Below, in pieces: positions 54,417-64,000 of a stretch of DNA of 64,000 nucleotides. Below the pieces are notes generated by a model that ran no database searches, was not told the origin of the DNA, and was given only the letters and a program-made list of their open reading frames with translations. Numbering within the stretch: the first letter of the stretch is position 1; every line of letters starts with the position of its first letter. This stretch comes from Bacillus sp. S3. Lineage in GTDB: Bacteria > Bacillota > Bacilli > Bacillales > Cytobacillaceae. The position numbers and the translations under genes are program-made. Where the stretch lies: contig NZ_CP039727.1 in the NCBI RefSeq assembly GCF_005154805.1, forward strand, positions 3,841,501-3,905,500. The letters run 5' to 3'.

Positions 54417-56810
54417 TTATAGAGGTTTAATCCCCCAAATATCATCCGCGTATTCCTTAATCGTCCGGTCGCTTGAAAAATAACCGGCATGAGCAATATT
54501 GGTTAAGCTCATTTTTTGCCACTTTTCCTTATTCATAAAGGTTTCGCCAATCGACTGTTGGATATCGGCATATGCGGCAAAATCCTTTAAGACAAAATAT
54601 TGATCATTTTCCTCCAAAAGCGAATCAAATATCGGTTCAAAATCATTTTGAACCCCTGGAAAAAACCCGTTTACCAGCTGGTCAACAGCCTGTCTGATGC
54701 GATAGTCATGATGATAATACTCTTGCGATTGATAGCCTCCGTGCTGATAATAATGAAGTACTTCATCTGCAGTTAATCCAAATGTAAAAATATGATCATC
54801 GCCAACCAATTCACGAATCTCAATATTAGCACCATCTAAGGTTCCTACTGTTAGGGCACCGTTAATCATGAATTTCATATTTCCCGTACCGGAGGCTTCT
54901 TTACTCGCCGTGGAAATTTGTTCACTCACATCGGAGGCAGGAAAGATTCTTTCCGCTAAGGAAACACGGTAATTCTCAAGAAAGATTACCTTCATTTTAT
55001 CGCCGACGATTGGATCATTATTCACTTTTTCCGCCACAGAGTTTATTAATTTGATAATTTTTTTCGCATAATAATACCCCGGTGATGCTTTTGCACCAAA
55101 GATGAACACTCTTGGGGGGATGGAATAGCTTGAATCCTCTTTAATCCTGTTATATAAATGCATAATGTGAAGAACATTTAAAAGCTGCCGTTTATAGGCG
55201 TGCAGCCGTTTCACTTGAACATCAAATATCGCCCCAGTATCAACTGCTACTCCCGTCCTATCTAAAATAATATCAGCAAGCCTCTGTTTATTTTCATTTT
55301 TTATTTTCAACAGCTGTTCTAAAAATGATCGGTCATTTTTATATTTTAGTAAATGGGTAAGTTCTTCAGCGGAAAAGGTCCAGGACGGTCCGATCACTTC
55401 AGTTATAAGGGAAGATAACTTTGGATTCGCTTTTAACAGCCAGCGTCGGTAGGCAATTCCGTTTGTTTTATTATTAAATTTTTCAGGAAACAGTTCGAAA
55501 AACAGCTTCATCTCCCGTTTCTTTAATATTTCTGTATGCAGCTTAGCTACACCATTTACACTAAAACTGCCGACTATTGCTAAATGAGCCATTTTCACAT
55601 ACTCATCCGCAATGATTGCCAGTTCTTTTATTCTCTGCCAGTCACCAGGGGTTTGTTCCCAAAGCTCTTGGCAAAACCGTTCATTAATTTCTTCCACGAT
55701 CATATAAATTCTTGGCAGCAGCGGGCGAAAAATATGGATGGGCCATTTTTCTAATGCTTCCGACAATGTCGTATGATTCGTATAGGAAATGGTATGTTGC
55801 GTTATATCCCACGCTTGCTCCCAGTCAAACCCGTCCACATCAATCAGGATCCTCATTAACTCCGGAATCGCCAGAACAGGGTGCGTATCATTGATATGGA
55901 TACAAATATGTTCATGTAGCTGATGTAAGTTCCCATGTTGTTTCCGGTAGGTTCTTAAAATCGATTGAATACTGGCTGATACTAAAAAGTATTGCTGCTT
56001 CAGTCGTAAAATCTTCCCCTCATCATGGGTGTCATCAGGGTATAAAAACTCGGAAATCGATTCAGTCTCCCGTTTATATTTTAAAACATCCTTATGCATA
56101 GGAAAGGGAGAAGGCTCCGCATTCCAAAGCCTTAGTGTATTTACATTTTTAGATTTATAGCCAATCACAGGCATATCATGGGGGACAGCTGTAACGGCTT
56201 CGGCGTTCAAATGGTGAAAAACAAGGCGTCCCTCTTCCATCTTCGCCTCCACCTTACCCCAAAATGGAATTTTCACCGCACTATCTGCCTTGCGAATTTC
56301 CCACACATTGCCGCTCCTTAGCCATTGCTCCGGCAGTTCCACTTGGTAGCCGTCGACTATTTTTTGTTCAAATAGGCCATGCTTGTATCGAATGCCGTGC
56401 CCATGCCCCGGTAGATCGAGTGAAGCAAGCGAATCTAGAAAACAGGCTGCTAACCGGCCCAAGCCGCCGTTTCCTAACCCTGCATCCGCTTCTATTTCCT
56501 CTAGCTCCCCAAGGTCAATATCAAGCTCCTGAAGCCCTTTCTCTACAGTCTCTTCAACACCTAAATTAATTAAATTTTGCCGTAACAGTTTCCCCAATAA
56601 ATATTCAATCGAGAGGTAATATACCTGCTTCCCTTCTGCTGCATGGTACCGTTCATTTGTGGCAATCCAGTTATTACTGACAAATTCACGAATCATACTT
56701 CCAAGGGTTTGATAATGATCCCTTGTCGAACTCTCCGAAAACCCCTTACCGCATAACATCTCGAGCCTTTTAAGAAAGGTATTCTTAAACTCTGTTGTAC
56801 TAGAAAACAT
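54417..56810 (-). CDS. glgP: Glycogen phosphorylase
   Basis: Releases glucose-1-phosphate from glycogen. 797 residues from the ATG at 56810 ([13 protein letters not shown]), preceded by AAGGAGTG inside the end of glgA. Family segments are [32 protein letters not shown] and the PLP-lysine site [20 protein letters not shown]. Last gene of the glg operon. Confidence 0.95.
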   Translation of the reverse strand: MFSSTTEFKNTFLKRLEMLCGKGFSESSTRDHYQTLGSMIREFVSNNWIATNERYHAAEGKQVYYLSIEYLLGKLLRQNLINLGVEETVEKGLQELDIDLGELEEIEADAGLGNGGLGRLAACFLDSLASLDLPGHGHGIRYKHGLFEQKIVDGYQVELPEQWLRSGNVWEIRKADSAVKIPFWGKVEAKMEEGRLVFHHLNAEAVTAVPHDMPVIGYKSKNVNTLRLWNAEPSPFPMHKDVLKYKRETESISEFLYPDDTHDEGKILRLKQQYFLVSASIQSILRTYRKQHGNLHQLHEHICIHINDTHPVLAIPELMRILIDVDGFDWEQAWDITQHTISYTNHTTLSEALEKWPIHIFRPLLPRIYMIVEEINERFCQELWEQTPGDWQRIKELAIIADEYVKMAHLAIVGSFSVNGVAKLHTEILKKREMKLFFELFPEKFNNKTNGIAYRRWLLKANPKLSSLITEVIGPSWTFSAEELTHLLKYKNDRSFLEQLLKIKNENKQRLADIILDRTGVAVDTGAIFDVQVKRLHAYKRQLLNVLHIMHLYNRIKEDSSYSIPPRVFIFGAKASPGYYYAKKIIKLINSVAEKVNNDPIVGDKMKVIFLENYRVSLAERIFPASDVSEQISTASKEASGTGNMKFMINGALTVGTLDGANIEIRELVGDDHIFTFGLTADEVLHYYQHGGYQSQEYYHHDYRIRQAVDQLVNGFFPGVQNDFEPIFDSLLEENDQYFVLKDFAAYADIQQSIGETFMNKEKWQKMSLTNIAHAGYFSSDRTIKEYADDIWGIKPL

Positions 56811-58251
56811 GTGTTTCACTCCTTGAAACCAGCTCAGCATAAAGCTGATTATAACTAAATGCTGATTGTGCCCAGCTATAATCCTTTTCCATTGCCTGTT
56901 TCACGATTGACGCCCACGCCGGTTTATTATGATAAAAGTGTAAGGCTCTTTGGATGGTATACAGCATGTCATGGGCATTAAAATTCCGGAAAGAAAAGCC
57001 ATTTCCTTCACCGGTATACTCATTCCAAGCGTTCACAGTATCGTTTAATCCGCCAGTTTCGCGAACAATCGGAATCGCTCCGTATTTCATCGCGATAAGT
57101 TGTCCCAGACCACATGGTTCAAATTGTGACGGCATTAAAAACACGTCTGCTGCTGCATAAAGCTTATGAGCGAGCTCCTCATTAAAACCAGTATGAACCT
57201 TTAATTTTTCAGGGTAGACCCTTGCTGCCTGCCTTAAGTGCTCCTCGTATTCGTAATCACCGGTGCCAAGAATAATGACTTGTACGTCCTCCTGCAAAAT
57301 TTCACGGAGGACACACTTTACTAAATCCAGCCCTTTCTGCCTAGTGAGCCTGGAGATCATCACCAGCAATGGGGTGCCCGCACTTTGCGGCAGTTCAAAT
57401 CTTTTTTGGATTTCCCTTTTGTTGACTGCCTTCTTTTGATAAGAACCCACTTTATAAGTTTGCTCAATGAGCGGATCAATTGCCGGATTGTAAAAGTCCT
57501 CATCTATGCCATTTAAAATTCCAATCAGATCTTCCTCGCGTTCCCTAAGCAGACCATCAAGCTTTTCACCATATACAGGAGTCTGAATTTCTTCTTTATA
57601 CGTTGGACTTACAGTCGTTATTTTATCAGCGGCAACGAGCGCCCCTTTCATAAAATTGATATTTCCAAAAAACTCTAATTGGCCTGAATGAAAGGAGTTG
57701 TAATCCATACCCAGTAAATCACCCAATACCTCTTTTGGAAATATCCCCTGAAATTGCAGATTATGAATCGTGAATACGGTCCGGATCGTATCATAACCTT
57801 TTCGCTTGTAGTATTCCGTTCTTAAAAGAAAAGGGATCATTGCCGTATGCCAATCATGACAATGCAGGACATCCGGATAAAAATTAAGCTGTGCTATTGT
57901 TTCAAGCACTGCCTGATTGAAATAGGCAAACCTTTCCCCGTCATCAAAATAGCCATAAAGATTTTCCCGGTTAAAATAGTATTCGTTATCAACAAAATAA
58001 TAAGTAATCCCCTGATGGGCAAAGACCTCAATACCGCAATATTGATTCCTCCAACCGACTGATACGGTAAATTCCTTAACTTTTTTCATTTCTTGTTTAT
58101 ATTCATTAGAAATGGTCCCATACTTAGGAAGAATTACCCTGACATCTGTTCCCAAGCTTTTTAATTCTTTTGGAAGGGAACCGGCAACATCGGCAAGCCC
58201 CCCTGATTTGGCAAATGGACCACATTCTGATACGGCAAATAATACTTTCAC
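56800..58251 (-). CDS. glgA: Glycogen synthase (ADP-glucose)
   Basis: GT5 glucosyltransferase, 483 residues. The N-terminal [17 protein letters not shown] contains the ADP-glucose-binding Kx[18 protein letters not shown] follows, and the C-terminal [19 protein letters not shown] holds the catalytic Glu. Overlaps glgD by four bases (ATGA). Confidence 0.96.
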   Translation of the reverse strand: MKVLFAVSECGPFAKSGGLADVAGSLPKELKSLGTDVRVILPKYGTISNEYKQEMKKVKEFTVSVGWRNQYCGIEVFAHQGITYYFVDNEYYFNRENLYGYFDDGERFAYFNQAVLETIAQLNFYPDVLHCHDWHTAMIPFLLRTEYYKRKGYDTIRTVFTIHNLQFQGIFPKEVLGDLLGMDYNSFHSGQLEFFGNINFMKGALVAADKITTVSPTYKEEIQTPVYGEKLDGLLREREEDLIGILNGIDEDFYNPAIDPLIEQTYKVGSYQKKAVNKREIQKRFELPQSAGTPLLVMISRLTRQKGLDLVKCVLREILQEDVQVIILGTGDYEYEEHLRQAARVYPEKLKVHTGFNEELAHKLYAAADVFLMPSQFEPCGLGQLIAMKYGAIPIVRETGGLNDTVNAWNEYTGEGNGFSFRNFNAHDMLYTIQRALHFYHNKPAWASIVKQAMEKDYSWAQSAFSYNQLYAELVSRSETHVF

Positions 58252-59279
58252 GAATTCATCAACGCTCCTTGTCTTGACCCTTTACGAATAACATATGGGG
58301 ACCCTGCAGATCCCGTTAAATGGGTCCCTGCCTCCACTTTTACATCCTTATCTAAAATAACCGAATCAAGGTAACAATTCTCTTCAATTTGGCATTTTTG
58401 CATGATGATGCAATTCTTGATGACAGCCCCTTTTCCGATTTTTACCCCGCGTGAGACAATACTGTTCTCCACCGTTCCGCTAATAAAGCAGCCGTTCGCA
58501 ATCATCGCATTTTTCACAGAGGATCCTTTGACATATTTGGTTGGCGGCTCATCCTTTACTTTTGTCAAAATCGGCTGATCTTTTAAGAATAATTGCTTCC
58601 AAACATTGGATTCAAGAAGCTTCATACTAGTAGAAAAATAGCTTTCAATCGAATCTATCATTACGGCATAGCCGTTATAATCATAGTGACAAATAGAATA
58701 CTCATTATGAATAGCCGTTACAACATCCTTAATGCAGGTATAGCCTGTTTCATGTCTTGTTTCGAGCAGTTTTATGAGTAAAGAGGTTTTGATTAAATAA
58801 ATTTCCATAGGCGTTCCATCCGAGTGATGGATTTCAGTTATATCGCATTGGGCATGTTTATGCCAATCTAATATCGGTCTAAAGTCCATATTAAAAATCG
58901 TATAACAGTTGGCAATCACTGCATACTCTTGTGTACTGCGATAAAAGTAATCCATGTTGGCAGCAAAATGTTCAAACGATCCAATTTTATTTCCGTCATT
59001 ATCCACGATTGGAGAAGGGAAAAAGAAAAGGCCATCTCGCTTGCGATTTAAATCCCAATTTTTTCCTGAACCTAGATGATCCATTAATGAGCGGTACTGC
59101 ATTTTTGGAAAAATGGCCACACTGCGAATACCTGAATTCACCATATTTGACAGGACAAAATCAATAATACGGTAACGTCCTGCAAAAGGTAGTGCGGCTA
59201 GTGAACGGTGTGCTAACAAATCTTCTAAATCATCATGATAGGTTGTGGCATCAATAACGCCTAATAGCTTTCTTTTCAC
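58248..59279 (-). CDS. glgD: ADP-glucose pyrophosphorylase, GlgD subunit
   Basis: A 343-residue GlgC homologue that partners GlgC in Bacillus. It keeps the nucleotidyltransferase fold ([20 protein letters not shown]) and the left-handed helix, but the canonical GGKGSRL loop of GlgC is absent at its N-terminus ([16 protein letters not shown]), consistent with a regulatory, non-catalytic role. Starts 40 bases after glgC. Confidence 0.93.
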   Translation of the reverse strand: MKRKLLGVIDATTYHDDLEDLLAHRSLAALPFAGRYRIIDFVLSNMVNSGIRSVAIFPKMQYRSLMDHLGSGKNWDLNRKRDGLFFFPSPIVDNDGNKIGSFEHFAANMDYFYRSTQEYAVIANCYTIFNMDFRPILDWHKHAQCDITEIHHSDGTPMEIYLIKTSLLIKLLETRHETGYTCIKDVVTAIHNEYSICHYDYNGYAVMIDSIESYFSTSMKLLESNVWKQLFLKDQPILTKVKDEPPTKYVKGSSVKNAMIANGCFISGTVENSIVSRGVKIGKGAVIKNCIIMQKCQIEENCYLDSVILDKDVKVEAGTHLTGSAGSPYVIRKGSRQGALMNS

Positions 59280-59319
59280 TAAATTCCCTCCTGTTTTCTA
59301 CTAACGGCAATTAAGAGAT

Positions 59320-60465
59320 TTAAATAGCAGAATAAAGACTGCTTAACATTTCTTCCGTTACAAGGATAATTTCATCGTCAAACGACCGGATTACTGTCCC
59401 GTCCGGTACCTTTATATCACTCGGGACAATGGCCTTTTCAATTAAACAGTTCATTCCAATCGTTGCATCAGGCATAATAACCGATTCTAATATGGTTGAT
59501 CCCTTGCCAACCGTGACACCTTGAAACAAAACCGATTTAACAATTTCCCCTTCAATCGTACAGCCCTCATTTATTAATGACTCGCTTACAATTGCCTCTG
59601 AAGAGATATACTGCGGCGGCTGATTCGGATTGACGGAATAAATTCTCCAATCATGGTCAAATAAGTCCAACTCACATTCCTCACCTAATAAATCCATATT
59701 TGCTTCCCAAAGGCTTTGGACTGTACCAACATCTTTCCAATAGCCCTTAAACGGATAGGCAAACAATTTCTTATTTTCTTCTAAAAGTAGCGGGATGACA
59801 TCTTTTCCAAAATCATGACTAGACTCCGGGTTCCGTTCATCCATTTCTAAATATTCTTTCAGTATATTCCAGCTAAATATATAAATGCCCATGGAAGCCA
59901 GATTATTTTTTGGATCACTAGGCTTTTCTTCAAACTCAACTATTCTCATTTCCTCGTTTGTATTCATGATTCCAAACCGGCTGGCTTCAACCCAAGGAAC
60001 CTCTATCAATGAAATCGTCACATCTGCTCTTTTCTCAATGTGATATTCGAGCATGCTCTCGTAATTCATTTTGTAAATATGGTCACCTGATAGGATTAAT
60101 ACATATTCCGGTTGATGTTGTTTCAGATAATTTAGGTTTTGATAGATGGCGCTTGCGGTACCGGTATACCATTTTACTTCCGACGACTCACTGTAAGGGG
60201 GTAAAACGGTTACCCCGCCATCCTTGCGATCAAGATCCCAAGCGCTGCCGATTCCAATATAGGAATTTAATAGAAGTGGCTGATATTGCGTTAAAACCCC
60301 AACTGTATCAATACCGGAATTGACGCAGTTGCTTAAGGTAAAATCAATGATACGGTATTTCCCTCCGAACGGTACTGCCGGTTTCGCCAGATCTTTAGTC
60401 AGCGAATTAAGTCTACTTCCTTTCCCTCCTGCTAACAGCATGGCTACGCACTTTTTCTTTCCCAT
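59320..60465 (-). CDS. glgC: Glucose-1-phosphate adenylyltransferase
   Basis: Makes ADP-glucose. 381 residues with [55 protein letters not shown] and [12 protein letters not shown] (catalytic and sugar-phosphate sites), then a C-terminal beta-helix. Start ATG is inside the last 53 bases of glgB, with AAAGGAGCG 14 bases upstream. Confidence 0.96.
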   Translation of the reverse strand: MGKKKCVAMLLAGGKGSRLNSLTKDLAKPAVPFGGKYRIIDFTLSNCVNSGIDTVGVLTQYQPLLLNSYIGIGSAWDLDRKDGGVTVLPPYSESSEVKWYTGTASAIYQNLNYLKQHQPEYVLILSGDHIYKMNYESMLEYHIEKRADVTISLIEVPWVEASRFGIMNTNEEMRIVEFEEKPSDPKNNLASMGIYIFSWNILKEYLEMDERNPESSHDFGKDVIPLLLEENKKLFAYPFKGYWKDVGTVQSLWEANMDLLGEECELDLFDHDWRIYSVNPNQPPQYISSEAIVSESLINEGCTIEGEIVKSVLFQGVTVGKGSTILESVIMPDATIGMNCLIEKAIVPSDIKVPDGTVIRSFDDEIILVTEEMLSSLYSAI

Positions 60466-62356
60466 TTCCTTTTCGCTCCTTTCGTTTCTTAACCGGTCTG
60501 ATTATTTGAAAACCAAACGGGGCAATGGCCATTTCAACGGAACACGGCTGCCCATGGAAGGGCTCTTCTGACGCAAAAATGGTTTTTTTATTCGTCAATC
60601 CCGTTCCGCCGTATTCCTGTTGATCACTATTCATTATTTCTCGGTACTCTCCGGATTTAGGAACACCGATTTTATAAACGGGGTAGTTCACACCCGTAAA
60701 ATTGCAGACAATAATGACATAATCCTCTTTCTTTTTCCCTTTCCGAATGAAGGAGAAAATCGATTGGCTGCTGTTATTGGCATCAATCCACTCAAACCCA
60801 TCCTGCAAATGGTCCAATTCATATAATGATTTCGTTCGTTTATAAAGTTTTGTTAATACTTTTACATATGAATTTAAATTACTGTGCATGTCATATTCCA
60901 TTAAGTTCCAGTCTAGTTCCTCTTTGTCATTCCATTCTGCAAACTGGCCAAATTCGAAACCCATGAATAGTAGTTTCTTTCCTGGATGAGCAAACATATA
61001 GCCTAATAAAAGTTTAAGCTGGGCAAATTTTTCCCAATAATCCCCCGGCATTTTATCCAGCAGAGACTTTTTCCCATGAACCACTTCATCGTGTGAAAAT
61101 GGGAGCATAAAGTTTTCCAAAAAGGCATATAGAAGTGAAAATGTTACCTTGGAATGGGCTTGGGGCCGTGAATATGGAGGTGTTTCCATATACTCAAGCA
61201 TGTCATTCATCCAGCCCATATTCCATTTGTAATCAAAGCCGAGGCCGCCGTAGTGAACGGGTGTTGTCACTTGAGGGAACTCGGTCGAATCCTCGCCAAT
61301 CATTAAAAAATGGGGGTCATGTTCATGGACCGCATGATTTAATTTTTTTAAAAAATGAATGCCAAACGGATTCTCTCTCTTTCCCTGGTCGGCATTGGGC
61401 CAGTAGATGATATTCGCGACCGCATCCATTCGAAAACCATCAATATGAAAATAGTCAATCCAATATAGCGCGTTTGAAATAAGAAAGCTTTGGACCTCAC
61501 CTTTTCCTAAATCAAAATTCGCCGTTCCCCATACGACATTTTCTCTGTCATGAACATGGCTATATGAATAAATATGTGTACCATCAAAACGATATAGCCC
61601 GTGTGCATCTTTGCAGAAATGACCTGGAACCCAGTCAAGAATGACACCGATCCCTTGCTGATGACACTGGTCCACAAAATATCTAAAGTCATCGGGTGTA
61701 CCATACCTGGACGTCACTGAGAAATAACCAGTTCCTTGATACCCCCATGAGTCATCGAGCGGATGCTCGACAAGCGGTAATATTTCAATATGGGTGAAAC
61801 CGTGCTCTATTACATAAGGAATAAGCTTTGCTGCCATGTCCTTATAGGTTATGTAGTCACCATTGGCATTCTTTCTCCAAGAACCTAGATGAACCTCATA
61901 AATGACAGCTGGCTCTGATAAAAAATTCTTTTTTTCCCTTCGGTTCATCCAATGAGTGTCTTGCCACGTATATTGGTTAAACGAATAAACAATAGAAGCA
62001 GTATCGGGTCTTACTTCCGAATAAAATGCAAAGGGATCTGCCTTTAAATGCCTTTCTCCTGTTTGTGAAATAATTTCATACTTGTATATCTTTCCTTCTA
62101 GGTCTTGATTGACAACAATAATCCATACTCCTTCATCATTAACCTTCTGAAGTTCATATCCATTACCATTCCAGTTATTAAAATTGCCCAGGAGCCTCAC
62201 TTGAGAGGCGTTAGGGGCCCATACACAAAATCGAGTATATACTTGATTGGAATTCTTTAAGATATGAGCGCCAAAAAGCTGATGACTTTGAAAGTAGCTG
62301 CCTTCATGAAACAAGTGCAACTGATAATCAGTTGGAAAAAACGTGTTCACAGTCAT
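60413..62356 (-). CDS. glgB: 1,4-Alpha-glucan branching enzyme
   Basis: GH13 enzyme forming alpha-1,6 branches. 647 residues from the ATG at 62356 ([20 protein letters not shown]), preceded by GAGGAGAG. An N-terminal CBM48-like domain ([19 protein letters not shown]) is followed by the catalytic barrel: [20 protein letters not shown] (nucleophile Asp), [10 protein letters not shown] (Glu) and [12 protein letters not shown]. The C-terminus ends in a basic tail ([14 protein letters not shown] and on) that reads through the glgC ribosome site. First gene of glgBCDAP. The 750 bases upstream hold no gene. Confidence 0.95.
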   Translation of the reverse strand: MTVNTFFPTDYQLHLFHEGSYFQSHQLFGAHILKNSNQVYTRFCVWAPNASQVRLLGNFNNWNGNGYELQKVNDEGVWIIVVNQDLEGKIYKYEIISQTGERHLKADPFAFYSEVRPDTASIVYSFNQYTWQDTHWMNRREKKNFLSEPAVIYEVHLGSWRKNANGDYITYKDMAAKLIPYVIEHGFTHIEILPLVEHPLDDSWGYQGTGYFSVTSRYGTPDDFRYFVDQCHQQGIGVILDWVPGHFCKDAHGLYRFDGTHIYSYSHVHDRENVVWGTANFDLGKGEVQSFLISNALYWIDYFHIDGFRMDAVANIIYWPNADQGKRENPFGIHFLKKLNHAVHEHDPHFLMIGEDSTEFPQVTTPVHYGGLGFDYKWNMGWMNDMLEYMETPPYSRPQAHSKVTFSLLYAFLENFMLPFSHDEVVHGKKSLLDKMPGDYWEKFAQLKLLLGYMFAHPGKKLLFMGFEFGQFAEWNDKEELDWNLMEYDMHSNLNSYVKVLTKLYKRTKSLYELDHLQDGFEWIDANNSSQSIFSFIRKGKKKEDYVIIVCNFTGVNYPVYKIGVPKSGEYREIMNSDQQEYGGTGLTNKKTIFASEEPFHGQPCSVEMAIAPFGFQIIRPVKKRKERKGNGKEKVRSHAVSRRERK

Positions 62357-62867
62357 GGCTCTCCTCATCCTCAATGAAAATATGTATTTCAATGACCAAT
62401 TATAAGCGCAATTGTCTTATTTTCCTCGAAATACTTTTTTATCTTTTCTGACATCTTGTGATGTTTATTGCTACACAGAGACTTTTTATTACATTTTTCG
62501 AGTATGTCCGACATATATTTCATCTTTATTCGACATAATCTTATAAAGTTTTTTATTTTTTTTATGAAAAAAATTATTTAAATACTAATAATTTCGTGGT
62601 GTGAAAACAGGAGAAAACAGGAAGATGTAAGCGTTATCAATGGTTTTCAAGATTGGTTTAAGTGATTAAATATTATATCGATATAATGAGTTTTAATCTT
62701 AGGTGGAGTTTGGGATAAGGGCGCTGCTAGTGGAGGGTGGGGCGATGTTCAGATTATATATTGTTACCATCTGTTTAATCTTTTCACGCACATGGGCATT
62801 ATATATCTTTTTTATTTCCGTTCTTTCGGTTTTTTAGGGATCACGGGCATAATCATATATGGCCTTA

Positions 62868-63008
62868 CCCTTTACCGACGACTTCTGATGTTTTATCTAC
62901 GACTTTTAATCTTTTATCAACAACTTTTCAGGTTTTATCTACGACTTTTAATCTTTTATCAACAACTTTTCAGGTTTTATCTACGACGTTCCAACTTTTT
63001 TCTACAAC
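62868..63008. repeat. 21-bp minisatellite, about 6-7 units
   Basis: Units of 21 bases read on the minus strand as GTCGTAGATAAAACCTGAAA+A alternating with GTTGTTGATAAAAGATTAAA+A. Two exact 42-bp double units lie at 62890-62931 and 62932-62973, with diverged units at both ends. It lies between glgB and the tRNA cluster. The rest of 62357-63070 is A/T-rich with no gene I can support. Confidence 0.8.
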
Positions 63009-63072
63009 TCATTATTAAGCTTTAAAGGATGGCGTAGGCCGTGGTCCTGCCCTTAATTATTTAATAGGCACA

Positions 63073-63105
63073 AAAAAACTGATAACAAATTGTTATCAGT
63101 TTTTT
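63073..63105 (-). terminator. Terminator of the tRNA cluster
   Basis: AAAAAACTGATAACA pairs with TGTTATCAGTTTTTT directly after tRNA-Glu on the minus strand. Confidence 0.88.
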
Positions 63106-63109
63106 CATA

Positions 63110-63181
63110 TGACCCCTACGGGATTCGAACCCGTGTTACCGCCGTGAAAGGGCGGTGTCTTAACCGCTTGACCAAGGGGCC
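63110..63181 (-). tRNA. tRNA-Glu (TTC)
   Basis: 72 bases, acceptor GGCCCCT/AGGGGTC, anticodon TTC in CCCTTTCACGG, T-loop GGTTCGAATCC. The 3' CCA is not encoded. Last gene of the array. Confidence 0.97.
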
Positions 63182-63192
63182 GTTTAAAATTA

Positions 63193-63283
63193 TGGCGGAG
63201 AAGGAGGGATTTGAACCCTCGCGCCGGTTACCCGACCTACACCCTTAGCAGGGGCGCCTCTTCAGCCTCTTGAGTACTTCCCC
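63193..63283 (-). tRNA. tRNA-Ser (GCT)
   Basis: 91 bases including encoded CCA; long variable arm; anticodon GCT in CCCTGCTAAGGG; acceptor GGGGAAG/CTTCTCC. Confidence 0.97.
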
Positions 63284-63287
63284 ATAA

Positions 63288-63362
63288 TGGCTCCGCAGGT
63301 AGGACTCGAACCTACGACCGATCGGTTAACAGCCGATAGCTCTACCACTGAGCTACTGCGGA
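63288..63362 (-). tRNA. tRNA-Asn (GTT)
   Basis: 75 bases with CCA; anticodon GTT in GGCTGTTAACC; acceptor TCCGCAG/CTGCGGA. Confidence 0.97.
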
Positions 63363-63370
63363 ATAAAATA

Positions 63371-63447
<77 letters not shown>

Positions 63448-63451
63448 CTAA

Positions 63452-63525
63452 TGGAGCGGGTGATGAGAATCGAACTCACAACATCAGCTTGGAAGGCTGA
63501 GGTTTTACCACTAAACTACACCCGC
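63452..63525 (-). tRNA. tRNA-Gly (TCC)
   Basis: 74 bases with CCA; anticodon TCC in GCCTTCCAAGC; acceptor GCGGGTG/CACCCGC. Confidence 0.97.
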
Positions 63526-63539
63526 ATTGTTAAAGATGA

Positions 63540-63616
63540 TGGGGCGGCTGATGGGAATCGAACCCACGAATGTCGGAACCACAATCCGATGCGTTAACCA
63601 CTTCGCCACAACCGCC
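63540..63616 (-). tRNA. tRNA-His (GTG)
   Basis: Includes the template-encoded G at position -1 (base 63616) opposite discriminator C; anticodon GTG in GATTGTGGTTC; CCA encoded. Confidence 0.96.
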
Positions 63617-63640
63617 ATACATATAAAATTTAAAATAAAA

Positions 63641-63716
63641 TGGTGGCTCAGGACGGAATCGAACCGCCGACACAAGGATTTTCAGTCCTTTGCTCTACCG
63701 ACTGAGCTACTGAGCC
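63641..63716 (-). tRNA. tRNA-Phe (GAA)
   Basis: 76 bases with CCA; anticodon GAA in GACTGAAAATC; acceptor GGCTCAG/CTGAGCC. Confidence 0.97.
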
Positions 63717-63724
63717 ACTTTAGA

Positions 63725-63801
63725 TGGCGGTCTGGACGGGACTCGAACCCGCGACCTCCTGCGTGACAGGCAGGCATTCTAACCAACTGAACTACCAGAC
63801 C
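63725..63801 (-). tRNA. tRNA-Asp (GTC)
   Basis: 77 bases with CCA; anticodon GTC in GCCTGTCACGC; acceptor GGTCTGG/CCAGACC. Confidence 0.97.
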
Positions 63802-63804
63802 GAA

Positions 63805-63878
<74 letters not shown>

Positions 63879-64000
63879 ATAATAAAAAGTATAAAGTATT
63901 GCCCATGCTCAAAGTTTACATGGACTGTAACAATCTCAGCAAGCATATTCAAGCAGCAGTTCGATTGATACAACTCGCAGTTTTTTCTTTGAAGCAACGC

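Noticed and set aside
62868..63008. Possible CRISPR array
   Set aside because: Units are contiguous with no unique spacers and the period is only 21 bases; no cas genes nearby.
62792..63025. Open frame encoding a repetitive FYLRLLIFYQQLFR-type peptide
   Set aside because: The frame is open only because the 21-bp tandem repeat has a period divisible by three; no ribosome site and no plausible protein composition.
63879..64000. 5S rRNA at the right edge
   Set aside because: The 120 bases do not show the conserved 5S helices or CGAAC loop in order on either strand; no feature can be supported.

Overview
The window reads as a chromosomal segment of an aerobic/facultative, endospore-forming Bacillaceae. 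Gene content and order from about 5.5 kb to 62.4 kb follow the Bacillus subtilis ytzG-ytgP-ytfP-leuS-yttB-ytqAB-ytpBA-ytoA-asnB-metK-pckA-ytm-ytl-luxS-men-glg region. The sporulation-type protein Cse60, the T-box and S-box leaders, and PerR-, Fur-, Zur- and Fnr-type boxes agree with this. A c-type nitrite reductase (NrfHA) is absent from B. subtilis but occurs in soil Bacillaceae such as Neobacillus/Mesobacillus relatives, so I favour that neighbourhood. The species is inference.

Layout. 1-5.5 kb: an SRPBCC protein cut by the window edge, a DUF2935 protein, an AAA ATPase, SAM decarboxylase (speD), a TolB-like secreted protein, a Dps with an exact PerR box, and a frameshifted polysaccharide deacetylase. 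5.5-9.6 kb: rsuA-type pseudouridine synthase, murJ/ytgP, ytfP and cse60. 9.6-11.5 kb: a three-gene module of a tiny membrane-anchored protein ending in a flavinylation-like motif, ApbE, and a ferric-reductase-like membrane protein. 11.6-15.1 kb: a Fur-box-controlled ferric iron ABC transporter. 15.2-16.85 kb: an IS1182-type element that landed in a terminator hairpin. 16.85-21.4 kb: ytwF, leuS with its T-box leader, yttB. 21.6-24.9 kb: nrfA, nrfH and an unknown membrane-anchored protein behind two Fnr-type boxes. 25-33.6 kb: ytzC, a small unknown gene, the tRNA-modification pair ytqA/ytqB, terpenoid synthase ytpB, lipase ytpA, ytoA, asnB and metK with a SAM riboswitch. 33.8-45.6 kb: pckA, an ECF sigma/anti-sigma pair, ytmB, ytmA, the ytlACD transporter, ytkD, several small genes, luxS, yidD, beta-carbonic anhydrase, a Zur-box zinc-binding lipoprotein and a DUF1540 gene. 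45.6-54.4 kb: the complete menaquinone set menFDHBEC with menA divergent. 54.4-62.4 kb: the glycogen operon glgBCDAP. 62.8-63.0 kb: a 21-bp minisatellite. 63.1-63.9 kb: nine tRNA genes on the minus strand (fMet-Asp-Phe-His-Gly-Ile-Asn-Ser-Glu).

How it fits together. Menaquinone feeds NrfH, which passes electrons to NrfA for nitrite-to-ammonium reduction under Fnr-type control. The ApbE module is a candidate second extracytoplasmic redox branch. Metal and stress control is visible as distinct boxes: PerR-dps, Fur-fbp and Zur-znuA. Methionine and leucine sensing act through RNA leaders at metK and leuS.

Most of the window is ordinary core genome. The least conventional parts are the minimal flavinylation module, the unknown first gene of the nrf operon, the IS inside a duplicated terminator palindrome, and a dispersed repeat family, one copy of which lies between the leuS T-box and its gene.
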